NCBI GenBank assembly: GCA_958510825.1
Contig: OY294049.1
Coordinates: forward strand, 28,514,620-28,578,619
DNA length: 64,000 nt
Source: Brachypterus glaber
Lineage: Eukaryota > Arthropoda > Insecta > Coleoptera > Kateretidae
Reading direction: 5' to 3'
Shown in pieces: positions 55,125 through 64,000 of this stretch (positions are counted from its first letter, which is position 1; each line of letters starts with the position of its first letter). The position numbers were made by a program, and so were the translations under genes. The notes beneath the pieces were generated by a model that searched no databases, had not been told where the DNA came from, and saw nothing but the letters and a program-made list of their open reading frames with translations.

Positions 55125-56055
55125 GTCATGACTTTTTTACGAGGGGAAAGTAATTACCATACAACAATTTTTTTTTAAAGATTAATTAAGGCAACGTTCA
55201 AGTATTACGTAACGCTCCTAGGGGGCGTCATTTTGGAGTGTTACGCCCATGTTAATGGTATACGAGCGTTACAGGGGGGGAGGTGGGTTTTCCAAAATGA
55301 TCAAAATTTGCGTTACGTAATACTTGAACGTTCCCTAAGGGGACTTTTCGTTTCATAATTGGAAAAAAATAAACTTTTTATTATTTTTTTTTTGTGAAAA
55401 GTTTATTGTATTCATTGAACTGATTTCTTTTGGACATATTTATAAAACATATTAGGAATATTTTTTTTTATTTTACATCTTGACCACTTCAGAAGGCATA
55501 TTCCAAAAGAAACTTTTTAAACGGCTCCAGAGTTTTGGGGCTTCCTGTAACACATAGAGTAAAAATGCAAACGGGATTCTATTCATAAGACTAAATACTA
55601 GTAACTAAACCTAAAAAATACTCTATTTTTATTATTTTTATCATTTTATAAATAAAAATCTGAAAATGAAAAAAAAACGCCATTTAATTTTTCAGAAAAA
55701 TGTTTATAAAATGATAAAAATATTAAAAATTGAATATTTTTTAGGTTTAGTTACTAGTATTTAGTTTTATGAATAGAATCGCGTTCGAATTTTTACTCTA
55801 TGTTACAGGAAGCCTAAAAACTGTGGAGCCATTTAAAAAGTGTATTTTGGAAGTGCCTTCTGAAGTGGCCAAGATGTACTAAAATGCAAAAAAAAAATAT
55901 TCTTAATATGTTTTATAAATATGTCCAAAAGAAATCAGTTCAATAAATACAATATTATTTTCACAAAAAAAAATTAAAGTTGTTTTTTTTTCAAATTATG
56001 AAACAAAAAGTCCCCTTAAAATTTTTTTATAATTTTTCCTCGTAAAAAAATACAG
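55125..56055. mobile_element. Palindromic element, left arm split by a MITE
   Basis: Arms pair for about 360 bp: CTTTTTACGAGG/CCTCGTAAAAAA at the ends, CCACTTCAGAAGGCATATTCC at 55487 against its inverse near 55850, ACTAAATACTAGTAACTAAACC at 55592 against 55745. The loop is only about 45 bp. The left arm is interrupted by the MITE at 55191-55334; the right arm is not. Confidence 0.85.
55191..55334. mobile_element. Complete MITE of the TTACGTAATACTTGAACG family
   Basis: Inverted ends AACGTTCAAGTATTACGTAA and TTACGTAATACTTGAACGTT. The interior includes GTGTTACGCCCATGTTAATG and a G-rich stretch, shared with 28575-28682; an end piece is at 43030-43063. TAAGG lies on both sides and may be the target duplication. 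Confidence 0.8.
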
Positions 56056-56115
56056 CTAACAGGATCATAAAATCATAATCATTTTTATCATAAAAATTTA
56101 ATTTATATTTTTTAG

Positions 56116-56178
56116 ACTCACCAAGTTTATCAGTCAAATCCTGAACCAAACTACAGATTTTGGCCTAATTACCAATAA
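56116..56178 (+). CDS. Candidate terminal exon
   Basis: A pyrimidine-rich acceptor (ATATTTTTTAG) is followed by 20 codons ending in SNPEPNYRFWPNYQ and a TAA. AATAAA occurs at the stop and again at 56206-56211. Composition is less AT-rich than its surroundings. No upstream exon was found, so the gene, if real, would have to extend across the repeats to the left. This could be chance. Confidence 0.3.
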   Translation, partial: THQVYQSNPEPNYRFWPNYQ

Positions 56179-56360
56179 AATTGTTGTAATTATATTGTAT
56201 ACTGAAATAAATTGTTCAGTAGTCATTTTTGGTTTTATTTAACCCCTTAGAGACTCATTAACAATTATGTCACTACAATTTAGACAATTTTTGATTCACT
56301 TCACCCCTGTGTGACTTTTGGTTTTACCACACTAAGAAATTACATTACTAATACAACAAC

Positions 56361-56458
56361 CCCTACAAACACAGGGTGCTGGACCTGTAATGGCCCTTTA
56401 CTGGCGTTTAACGGCCCGTTAGTAACGGTTACTGGCACAGCACCCTGTGTTTATAGGG
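56361..56458. mobile_element. 98-bp hairpin MITE
   Basis: CCCTACAAACACAGGGTGCT and AGCACCCTGTGTTTATAGGG pair with one mismatch; an inner GGGCC/GGCCC-type pairing and TAACGG repeats fill the loop. It again shows the ACAGGGTG motif. Confidence 0.7.
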
Positions 56459-57060
56459 ACCCCTCCATACTCAAATAAAAAAAAATGAGAAAGTTTATAA
56501 AATAAGATCAAATTGACTTCACTTTTCCTGTATTTTTGGACCATATCCTTTTGTTTTTTCTTTGTAGCTTTACTGAATTGTTTTACTGGTCGCACTTTTA
56601 TCAGAAATTTATTAAAAGAAAAATTAATTGAAATTCATTTTAGCTATGATTGAAATTTACTAGTGTCAAAATTTGACATCTAATTAAAAATGTAAAAATA
56701 TATCAAAATTTATCTTGGAAACTAATAGTCCTATGATAAAAATTATCACGTTTTTGCAGGAAATTAAGCATTATTTTCATTATTTACATTAATGTTAACC
56801 ATATTTGATGTGACGCAAATAGAAAAGGTCCCGAGTCATTTGATGAAAGAATTTTTCAAATCACACATTCCATTCCAAAGTTATAAGGTTTACATACCAA
56901 CAGACATTTTTTTAACACCCTTTTTTTTTCACATTTTCTCGAAGTTTTACGACATTCTTAAGCCAAAAATGCAAAAAAAGTTTTTGATTTTTTGGTTTCC
57001 ACCCATAAAACAGAAGGAGGTTCCCCCAGAAAGACCTGGGTAGCCAATAAATATTATTAG
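56459..57060. other. Spacer, nothing recognised
   Basis: AT-rich. An 83-codon frame at 56792-57043 has no recognisable motif, an unusual Phe/Lys-rich composition and no support; it is left uncalled. Confidence 0.5.
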
Positions 57061-57721
57061 ACTGCCGCACATTAAATTCCGGACACCTAAAAAATTGACA
57101 TTTTTTAAATTCAAATATTTTGAAAACTAATTAATGGATTTGACTGATTCTTTTTTTTGTTTTGAAGCTTAAACATTCTCTACTTTTGACTGTTTTAAGA
57201 ATGATTATATATATTTTTTTTTTTTCGTATTAACAACAACAAATAATGTACAACTATGTTTTTTACCCCATCTTCTACGACTAGCATGGTATGCCACTGC
57301 AACTGTTTATCAAATTATTAAAGTCTTTCTTATTGCTGCAGTTTTAGTGAATATTTTATTTTTTTTTTCATTTTTATTTCTGGTTTAGGAGATATCAGGA
57401 TTTTTCTGAAAGTTGTCATTTTTTTCAGTTAACTTAAAAAGTACTACATGAATTTGATTGATGCTTTAAATTTGAAGCTTAACCGAGTTACAGTTTTTCT
57501 TCTAATCAAGTTTATCCTAGAAGATGGAGTAAGAAACATAGTTGTACATTATTTGTTGCTGTTAATACGAAAAAAAAAAAAAATTTAATCATTCTTAAAA
57601 CAAACAAAAGTAGAGAATGTTTAAGCTTTAAAACTAAAAAAGAATTACTCAAATCCATTAGTTTTCGAAATATTTGAATTTAAAATTTTTTTTGGGTGTC
57701 CAGAATTTAATGTGCGGTAGT
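57061..57721. mobile_element. Palindromic DNA transposon derivative
   Basis: Ends ACTGCCGCACATTAAATTCC and the inverse of TTTAATGTGCGGTAGT. Arms of about 220 bp include CTTAAACATTCTCTACTTTTG, TAACAACAACAAATAATGTA and CCATCTTCTACG. The loop is 57286-57504. No ORF. Confidence 0.8.
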
Positions 57722-58090
57722 GGATTTAAAAAAAAACATAATTTTAACGGTTTTGGACACAAAAAAGCACAAAATTCTGGTTTAACTATTAAAAAAGCGA
57801 CATCACTTTTTACTTGTAACAGTCCACCCCTATGTCACCTGACCCCCTTCCTACATAGAGTTGTGACATATTTTTAAACAGGGCTGTTAGCTTAATTACT
57901 TCTATACATGTGCTTTTCAAATTTGCTGCTACACAGAAGAAATAAATGGTACACATACATAGGGATATGTAATGCAGCCGACATGTTATAATGACTAAAA
58001 AACATAACCCAGTTATGAAAATCAAAAGCTTTTTGAAAAGGATATTGCTATGATAATTTTATATTAAAAATTTAGCTACGGGTAGTAAAA
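57722..58090. other. Spacer downstream of RpS17
   Basis: No frame or repeat of note. The RpS17 transcript probably ends just inside it, at about 58060-58080. Confidence 0.5.
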
Positions 58091-58096
58091 TTTATT
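58091..58096 (-). terminator. RpS17 polyadenylation signal AATAAA
   Basis: AATAAA on the minus strand, 23 bases after the RpS17 stop codon. A second hexamer, ATTAAA, lies at 58105-58110. A short 3' UTR is usual for ribosomal protein mRNAs. Confidence 0.75.
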
Positions 58097-58118
58097 TTCT
58101 TACGTTTAATACATAAAA

Positions 58119-58514
58119 TTACGCACGTCTATTGAATGTGTTTGTTGTTGGCTGTGTCAATTGTAAACCATTAATGTTGTTGAATTCCAACAGTTTCAAC
58201 ATTTCCTTAGTTTCTGGATCAACTTCAATGATGTCGTGTTCCAAAGCAGAAACCTCAGGTACGTAGTTGTCTCTACGTTCACGTTCTTCTTCTTGCAATT
58301 TGATGGAAATACCACGGACTTGGGAGTTACGCAGTCTTTTCATTAAATGAGTAACGAAACCAGCGATTTTATTACGAAGGGACTTCGTTGGAATGATTGC
58401 AATTTCTTCGCAAATGCGTTTGTTGGTATCGAAATCCAATGTCAAGCGTGTGTAGTACTTTTCGATGATGACTTTGGAAGCCTTTTTTACGGTTTTTGTA
58501 CGTACACGACCCAT
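58119..58514 (-). CDS. RpS17: Ribosomal protein S17 (eS17)
   Basis: Structural protein of the cytosolic small (40S) ribosomal subunit. The 131 codons run [21 protein letters not shown] to the TAG at 58119 and match insect RpS17 in length and almost throughout, including the conserved [20 protein letters not shown] and [20 protein letters not shown]. The coding region is in one exon; the only intron seen is in the leader. No frame break or missing residue is visible, so it looks functional and not a processed pseudogene: it keeps an intron and promoter-like pyrimidine tract and has no A-tail at its 3' side. It is the only clear housekeeping gene here. Confidence 0.98.
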   Translation of the reverse strand: MGRVRTKTVKKASKVIIEKYYTRLTLDFDTNKRICEEIAIIPTKSLRNKIAGFVTHLMKRLRNSQVRGISIKLQEEERERRDNYVPEVSALEHDIIEVDPETKEMLKLLEFNNINGLQLTQPTTNTFNRRA

Positions 58515-58519
58515 ATTTA

Positions 58520-58591
58520 CTAAAAAGACGAATAAAAATATTCAATTACACTTGCTCACGCGTTTATATAGTTAAAAACTTAAAAACTTAC
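58520..58591 (-). other. RpS17: RpS17 5'-leader intron (72 bp)
   Basis: The minus strand reads AAAATAG|GTAAGT at 58592/58591 and CGTCTTTTTAG|TAAATATGGGT at 58520/58519. The second exon thus begins five bases before the start codon. A leader intron just upstream of ATG is common in insect ribosomal protein genes. Confidence 0.8.
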
Positions 58592-58645
58592 CTATTTTTT
58601 AACAAATAGTCCACAGAAGAAACGTGGTCCACGAAAGTAAACTTT

Positions 58646-58662
58646 AGAAAGAGAAAGAGGGC
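58646..58662 (-). promoter_or_regulatory. RpS17: Pyrimidine-rich (TOP-like) RpS17 transcription start
   Basis: On the minus strand, GCCCTCTTTCTCTTTCT lies about 60 bases upstream of the leader intron. Ribosomal protein mRNAs in animals start in such a tract (5' TOP), which couples translation to growth signalling. The exact start base cannot be read from sequence alone. Confidence 0.6.
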
Positions 58663-58843
58663 GCTGTTTCCATCCGCATGTCAAAATAAATAAATTCCCT
58701 AGATTTATCAATAAAATCCCTAGATATGAAAATTTTATGTTGGTAGCGGTGGAACTTGGGGTTTCTTGACAGCTTTTCGTTGACAGTGACAGATTTTTTT
58801 GTGTAAAAAGTTGTAGTTATAAATCTGTGTATATTTTTATTAA

Positions 58844-58869
58844 ATGACGTCGGGAAAAGATACAATGGG
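58844..58869 (+). CDS. Candidate first exon of a divergent gene
   Basis: ATGACGTCGGGAAAAGATAC and a few more bases run into GTAATT, giving MTSGKDTMG before a possible donor. It lies about 190 bp upstream of, and divergent from, the RpS17 start, in a region with ordinary promoter-like composition. No second exon was found. Short and weak. Confidence 0.25.
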
Positions 58870-59525
58870 GTAATTATTATTATGAAATTTATATACAAAA
58901 AATTTAATAAACATAACCTGCGATATATATCAATATGCATTTGTATACAATTATTTTTGAATTAACTACACCCAACACGAATTCTAAAAATAAACAAATA
59001 CTCGTTGATTTGTTTATTTTTATTCCCCATATTTCGAAGTGGAAATTGCGAAAAACTAACTGTAAGGGCCACTCCCCCAGATTTTTTAAAATTAATTGCC
59101 CATTTTAATTAATCAATTAATAAATTAAATAAAGGCCACTTATTAAGTGGCACTTAACATCTAATAATTACTTTGCTAATAGTTACTTACTACTTCAGTT
59201 TTCTGAAAAAAAAAAAAAACACGTATTAATTTAAAAAAAGAATGGTTAAGTCTGAGTTAGACTAGCTCGTTCAGGGTTCCATAATTATTTTTTTGTTTTT
59301 TTTTTTTGTTTCTTTTGCATGCCTATATCTTCTAGGGTTCTAGTGGTAGACTAAAAATAAATTACTTTTTTGTAGAGAAGTATTTGTGATTTCTTTTGGA
59401 TATTTTTTTTTGTCATACAATAATTAGTAAGTGAGTAAGCTCCCATGCATGCATGTATGCATGTTTTTTTCTATAGATGTGTTCCATGTTCATTTACAGT
59501 ATTGTGCAAAAAGATAACAACAAAT
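58870..59525. other. Spacer, nothing recognised
   Basis: AT-rich. Includes short ATTAATTAATC-type repeats near 59105 and GCATGCATGTATGCATG at 59446. Confidence 0.45.
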
Positions 59526-60160
59526 AAAATATACTGCACAGTAAAATCGCTTTCCCATTTTTCATCTCTGCACGTTAAATGGATTTTTTATTATCAGATT
59601 CAGTTCAGCAACCTCAAAAACCCCAATATACATATTTTCACTAAAACTACCCTCCAAGGGGGTAGAATTGGATTTTTTTAGTATCAGATTTACTTTTAGC
59701 AACCTAAAATACCAATTTTACCAATTTTCATGAAAACTATCCCCCATCCCTTGGGGGTGGTATTGGAAAACTTTTATTATCAAATTCAGTTGTGTCATCC
59801 TCAAAAACCCCTATATACCAATTTCGACGAAAATATTGAAAATATTTAAAAATATTTACCCCTTCACCCCCATGGGGGTGAAGGGGTAAATTTCACAAAT
59901 ACAAGGCTTTCCGAAATTTTGAAGATTTCAAAATGGGAAAGTAAAAATTAAGTAATAATTTTACTATTAATATTTATTGCATACAAATTTATCCAGTACG
60001 TGTGTCCTTTAATAGGTGTTTAGAAAAATAAATAAAATAAAATTTTAAATAAATGTTGGAATAAAAAAATTCACTGCCCAGTAAAATCGCTTTCCCATTT
60101 TTTACCTCTGCGCGTTAAATAGATTGTTTATTATCAGATTCACTTTCAACAACCTCACAC
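59526..60160. repeat. Minisatellite F (reverse) within direct repeats
   Basis: About 85 bp (CAGTAAAATCGCTTTCCCAT, CTCTGC, CGTTAAAT, TTATTATCAGATTCA) occurs at 59533-59612 and again at 60076-60157. Between them are about three units of minisatellite F (TTTATTATCAGATTCAG; AACCTCAAAAACCCC; AGGGGGTA), here in the orientation opposite to 37120-37400. Confidence 0.75.
59854..59891. repeat. Perfect 38-bp palindrome
   Basis: ACCCCTTCACCCCCATG and its exact mirror, extended by ATTT/AAAT at the ends, with no loop. It falls at the G-rich end of a minisatellite F unit and could extrude as a cruciform. Confidence 0.95.
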
Positions 60161-60574
60161 AGTGATACCCAGATATGATTAGGTTTTAAAGAAATGGCAT
60201 CAGAAACAAACAATGGATCTTGGTAGTACAGGGTATGGGCATCATAGATCCATTATCAGTTAAATCGCGTTTGCATTAATGCATTTATTAAAATATTTCA
60301 CCCATCGAGGGAATACCCAATGCCACAATAAAAAGCCTAAACAAAAAATCACATGAAATAAAAGAAGAAACAAAACAAAACTCAAGCATTCACAAACACA
60401 TTACAATACACGATCATATTATTACAAAATACATAAATAAACTAAACGATCCAAGGAACACAAATAGAGAAGAAACAGTTTCAACACTAGAGAAGAGATT
60501 TATAAGGGAATACCATATAGACACGTCAATTGTATTCACCGGAAACCACGCCTTCATGTTTAGAGAGATAGATA
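60161..60574. other. Spacer, possible retroelement remnants
   Basis: A-rich on the plus strand between 60320 and 60540 (AAAAAGCCTAAACAAAAAATC), with composition like the Jockey coding strand. CACAAACACATTACAATACACGATCA-type text might be an old RT tail, but no motif can be named. Confidence 0.35.
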
Positions 60575-60632
60575 GATACAGTACTTTATTGATCAAGTCA
60601 AAGGGCTATCGACCGAGGTCCTTCCGCCCAAC
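60575..60632 (-). mobile_element. Jockey-family 3' end, antisense
   Basis: On the minus strand it reads a polyadenylation-like AATAAA near a GGGCTATCGACCGAGGTCC block. That block is shared, in the same orientation, with the 3' UTR of the element at 50230-52601 (near 50260). A GATA-type repeat tail lies outside it (60566-60576). Confidence 0.7.
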
Positions 60633-60639
60633 ATTTTCA

Positions 60640-61023
60640 CAAAATTCCAAATGAAACGAGAAAACCCTCCAGGGATAAACAATCCACAAAATGATGCCTT
60701 GCACTTCAGTATACCATTCAAGGGTAATAAACTGCACTTTTTTCTTATTTACACTCATCCCTCTTCATTCATTGAGCAAACCATTTTTAATAAAGCAGCA
60801 CTACAAATATTGCATTGTCATAGGGGACTTTAACCCTAATAGTTTAAGGAACAAAGAAATTCAGATCAAGAACTTTATAAACAACTCAGATTTCATACAA
60901 ACAGTCACTCCTCCAACATTCCTCATGAAAAATAACCCAGACTCAACCCCTGACCTTATCCTGAAAAGTTGAAGAAAAATCTAAAACAAATTAAACTACA
61001 CCCAGGATTGAGCTCAGACCATA
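60640..61023 (+). pseudogene. Jockey-type AP-like endonuclease fragment
   Basis: NDALHFSIPFKGNKLHFFLI, then after a shift near 60805 YCIVIGDFNPNSLRN, TPPTFLMKNNPDSTPDLIL and, after a stop, PGLSSDH. GDFN, TPDLI and SDH are the ordered motifs of the AP-like endonuclease. The frameshift and a stop near 60970 inactivate it. Confidence 0.8.
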
Positions 61024-62883
61024 CACAGTAGTCCCCGAGAACCCTTGGGTTAAAAAAAATTCGAACCAAAAGTTAAGGTTGGATCCTTGTAGTAATCGGT
61101 TTGGAGATAATATATCCACCAACAGCCAAATCCAGAAAATTCGCTTTTGGCAGATAATGGTAACTCTTCTTTGAAGAGGTACATCTTTTACACCAATGAT
61201 AATAGAAAACTGTTCAAGTGTATTTAGTTAGTATTTTTGACGCAGATTTTAAATATCTTTTCAAAATTAAGCTATCATTTTTGTTTACAGAGAAAAACGT
61301 TCTTAAAAAAATGTAAAATTAAAATTTAGGGCACTTTTAAGCAATTTTATTTATTACATTTTAGCAAATATAATACTTTCGACTAAACCTGAATAAATTT
61401 CATGTTTTTAACTAAATATATACGCTACTTACAGTTAAAAATATTATTTTTTTCTGAACTTAAGAACCTGAAAAAGTAACTGCTATTTTTACAGTATCAT
61501 TGATGAAATTACGGTCTGTTGTGTAGTGTCCTTTTTTAAAGCAGTGGTTCTCAATAAGTTAAGTTTTATTTATATAAAACTCTGATAACCCCATCTTTGT
61601 TTTAAGTAATGATTTAAAATATGTGTAGCCAGCATAGACTATTGTCTAAAGTTTTTTTTATTTATTAATACATGTATTGCAATAAGATTAAATATTTTAT
61701 TTTAATTTAAATTTATTTTTTTCCATTTTTTATTAAATATAATTTAACGTTAGTTATTATGTTTTATATTTTAACATCTTATAAAATAATAATATATTTT
61801 GTTTGGCACAGTAGTTTTTGCAAATTAAAGCATAATAATTTTATTTAAAAAAAATCGTTTTATTGTCGGTATTGTCGATAATGTGTTCGGCCTTTTCTGG
61901 TGCTTCTGAGCATATACAGCAGGTGTCAATTTTTAAGCGTTATCTTAGAGGGCAATGACTGGTTTTTATTTCCGGAATGCTGAGTTCACTTTTCTTGTTT
62001 TTCAGGTTCATATTTTATAAATATTTTGGCCTGTCTTAAGTTTTGGTCTTTACAATATCGAACTATGATTTTGGCTTCCCATTTTTTGGTAGACTTTACC
62101 AGGTGGCTTTTGTTAAAGGTTTAGGGCCAGTAAATTGAGTGCATGCCCCTTCTCTAGCACGAGAGTCTGCTGCCTGATTGCCTTCAACACCCTCGTGTCC
62201 TAGCACCCTCATTTTGTTGAGAGTTTCGCATCATTCCCAAACAAGTACACATTTGGTATCATAGTGCCGTGGTTCCCTAGAACCGCCGCCGGATGGAGGA
62301 ACTATATTCAATGTTCTAAACCGTTTTATCTGATTTACTTATTCCATAAAATGATTTAAAAAGTCAAACTTTGAAGGATTGCAATTTTCACACTACTCAA
62401 CAAAATAAAATATAATCAAAATCAATCGATTTTTCTAAAGGTTCCCAAATTTAAAATGGTTAATAAATTAAGTTCTAATTAGCATTTTTGTTAAGTTAAA
62501 GAAACAGATTTTCTTCATTTATACTTTAGAGTCATATATTTACTAAAATTAAATAAAAGTAAATGCTTAAAAGTACCCTAAATTTCAATTTTCCATTTTT
62601 TTATTTATGTTTTTCTCCGTAACAAAAATAGATAGCTTACTTTTGAAAAGATATTTGGAATCTGCGTCAAAAATACTAACTAAATACACTTGAACAGGTT
62701 TCTATTATCATTGGTGTAAAAGATGTACCTCTTCAAAGAAGAGTTACGATTATCTGCCAAAAGCGAATTTTCTGGATTTGGCTGTTGGTGGATATATTAT
62801 CTCCAAACCGATTACTACAAGGATCCAACCTTAACTTTTGGTTCGAATTTTTTTTAACCCAAGCGAGCTCGGTGACAACTGTG
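61024..62883. mobile_element. Foldback element carrying a captured retroelement piece
   Basis: Ends CACAGTAGTCCCCGAG and CTCGGTGACAACTGTG are inverted, and arms of about 400 bp pair (TTAACCCAAG; GTTCGAATTTTTTTTAA; GGATCCTTGTAGTAATCGGT; TTTGGAGATAATATATCCACC; CTTCTTTGAAGAGGTACATC). Removing it rejoins the retrotransposon codons TCAGACCAT and GTGGCAATT (SDH-VAI; the other Jockey has SDH-QAI). The loop (about 61450-62460) includes an RNase H-clade fragment. Confidence 0.85.
61878..62212 (-). pseudogene. RNase H/Cys-His fragment of an R1/LOA/I-type element
   Basis: Minus-strand text from 62212: MRVLGHEGVEGNQAADSRAR (the GHxGxxGNxxAD end of RNase H with its last catalytic Asp), a stop, then in other frames KWEAKIIVRYC, LRQAKIFI and TSHCPLR, DTCCICSEAPEKAEHII (Cys-Cys-His motif). 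The order matches the 3' part of the element at 29577-31282 but the sequence is clearly different. Several stops and shifts. Confidence 0.75.
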
Positions 62884-64000
62884 CATGTGGCAATTGAATT
62901 ACACCTTGACCTTGAGGAAGAAACACGAGTGGAGCAATACCCAGTAAAAAATTACAAAAAATGTGAAATGGAAAGAGTAACCACAATCATGAAAAACTTC
63001 ACCCAACAAGTAGCAAACCTAGAAATCAATGAAAAATTCATTAAAGACTTTTCCCAGTTCTTTTCAAAAGCAATAGACGACTGCAGTCCTGTCCAAAAGA
63101 AAAGACACTACTTGCACGAGTTACCACCATTTATTTTAAGGATGATAAAAAACAAAAGAAGAATGTATAGAGAATACTGCTTAAATAATGATATGGAATT
63201 AAAACAACAACTCAACAACTACAATAAGGACATACAAAGACTGATAAGGCCGAGGCAATATACAGAAAACAAATGGTACAAAACTTGCAATGAAATAAAC
63301 AGACAAAAAGGCAAAAATTACTGGAGGAAAATAAAAAAACTCAAAAAATATAAAAACACTGACAAAATACCCGAACTTGAAGAGGAAAATAAATTTTACA
63401 TCGATGACCAAGAAAAAGTAGATTTACTGGCAAAACACTTCGAAAAGGCTTTTAAGGAAGACACGGACCCTAACTTTGAACAAGAGCAACTTAACACAGT
63501 AGACCAATGGTACAATGAATACTTCAACAACACAGAAAATATGGAAATACCAGAAGTACAAACAATAGAGGAAGAGGATTACTTCAAAATAATACACAAT
63601 GGAAAAGACACATCACCGGGAATTGACAACATAACAAAAAATATAATAAGAAAACTTGACTATGACACACATAAGCTTATCATAAAAATATATGAATACT
63701 GTCTGAATAATGCATACTTCCCCCCCGAATGGAAACAAGGAGTGATAATACCCATACCCAAACCGAACACTGACCACACACAAGCCAAAAACTACAGACC
63801 AATCACACTACTTTCAGTTCTTTCAAAAAATTTCGAAAACATTATTAAGGAAAAACTAGAAAAAAAACTTGAAGTCATAATTTCAAAATGTCAATTCGGC
63901 TTCAGAAAGAACCAGTCAACAGTTCACCCCATTACCATTCTGTCAACAAATATACAAACATATAAAATAAAAAAGATGAAATCAGCTACCCTACTTCTAG
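62884..64000 (+). CDS. Jockey-type reverse transcriptase, partial, open at window end
   Basis: An uninterrupted frame runs from VAIELHLDLEEETRVEQY at 62890 to the last base. Linker region, then RT start: SPGIDNITKNIIRKL (about 63615), PPEWKQGVIIPIPKP (about 63725), KNYRPITLLSVLSKNFENI (about 63790) and CQFGFRKNQSTVHPITIL (about 63890). The catalytic FADD lies beyond the window. It is A-rich on the coding strand. Confidence 0.9.

Larger units (their letters stand above)
60633..64000 (+). mobile_element. Jockey-clade non-LTR retrotransposon, interrupted, runs off window
   Basis: Endonuclease coding (60640-61023) and RT coding (62884-64000) are parts of one element separated by a foldback insertion (61024-62883). 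The RT part resembles the Jockey RT at 50453-52599 (for example LPPFI, KNYW, FGFR, YRPITLLSVL) but is a different subfamily. The 5' part of the endonuclease is missing. Confidence 0.85.

Noticed and set aside
58644..58940. 98-codon minus-strand frame upstream of RpS17
   Set aside because: It overlaps the RpS17 promoter and probable start, has low-complexity AT-driven composition, and no motif.
1..64000. CRISPR arrays, phage or bacterial operons
   Set aside because: Tandem repeats here have no regular unique spacers or cas genes, and introns, poly-A signals and insect transposons show a eukaryotic nuclear genome.

Overview
The window looks like AT-rich nuclear DNA from an insect (or another arthropod) with a large, repeat-laden genome. 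The best evidence is a complete 131-residue ribosomal protein eS17 (RpS17) of insect type. The rest agrees: CR1-like, Jockey-like and RNase H-bearing non-LTR retrotransposons, a Penelope-like remnant, a Tc1/mariner-superfamily transposon, hAT-like and TTAA-flanked non-autonomous elements, and a tRNA-derived SINE. Nothing in the sequence fixes the order; a beetle is only a guess. A 200-base run of N (43770-43969) marks a scaffold gap.

Only two host genes are well supported, both on the minus strand. The first encodes a roughly 2013-residue, highly charged, presumably nuclear protein rich in RRxSV and RKSL motifs. Its first coding exon (42592-42358) and its giant last exon (25811-20005) share a phase and consensus splice sites across an intron of about 16.5 kb that is filled with transposable elements. 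The second is RpS17 (58514-58119), with a 72-bp intron in its 5' leader, a pyrimidine-rich probable transcription start and a nearby AATAAA signal. Two weak exon candidates on the plus strand (56116-56178 and 58844-58869) are noted.

Nearly everything else is mobile or repetitive DNA. The dominant theme is long foldback elements: inverted repeats with arms of 100 to 700 bp, often ending in a motif close to TACAGGGTG, CAGGG or TAGGGTG. Many have been hit by other elements, so nested insertions can be read base by base. Regions: 1-3.8 kb direct repeats, then a foldback split by a CR1-like element; 4-10.9 kb small inverted-repeat elements, tandem repeats and a foldback built of short repeats; 11.2-14 kb a foldback around a CR1-like RT; 16.4-19.8 kb nested foldbacks; 20-42.6 kb the large gene, whose intron holds foldbacks, a 5'-truncated RNase H-clade retroelement with 13-bp target duplications, a Penelope-like GIY-YIG remnant and another CR1-like RT; 43-46.6 kb an inverted-repeat complex with the gap and a deleted mariner copy carrying a hAT-like insert; 46.96-53.07 kb a hAT-like foldback with 8-bp target duplications, interrupted by a full mariner element with an intron-containing transposase, itself interrupted by a Jockey element; 53-58 kb SINE, palindromes and MITEs; 58.1-58.7 kb RpS17; 59.5-64 kb minisatellite DNA and a Jockey-type element interrupted by a foldback and running off the window.

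The most interesting material is the foldback family itself. One foldback (46962-53064) encodes the same conserved-looking peptide on opposite strands of its two arms, suggesting it arose by inverted duplication of the 3' end of a coding transposon. The mariner inside it carries an inverted piece of its own transposase gene. Such structures would be transcribed as long hairpin RNAs and are natural candidates for small-RNA sources.
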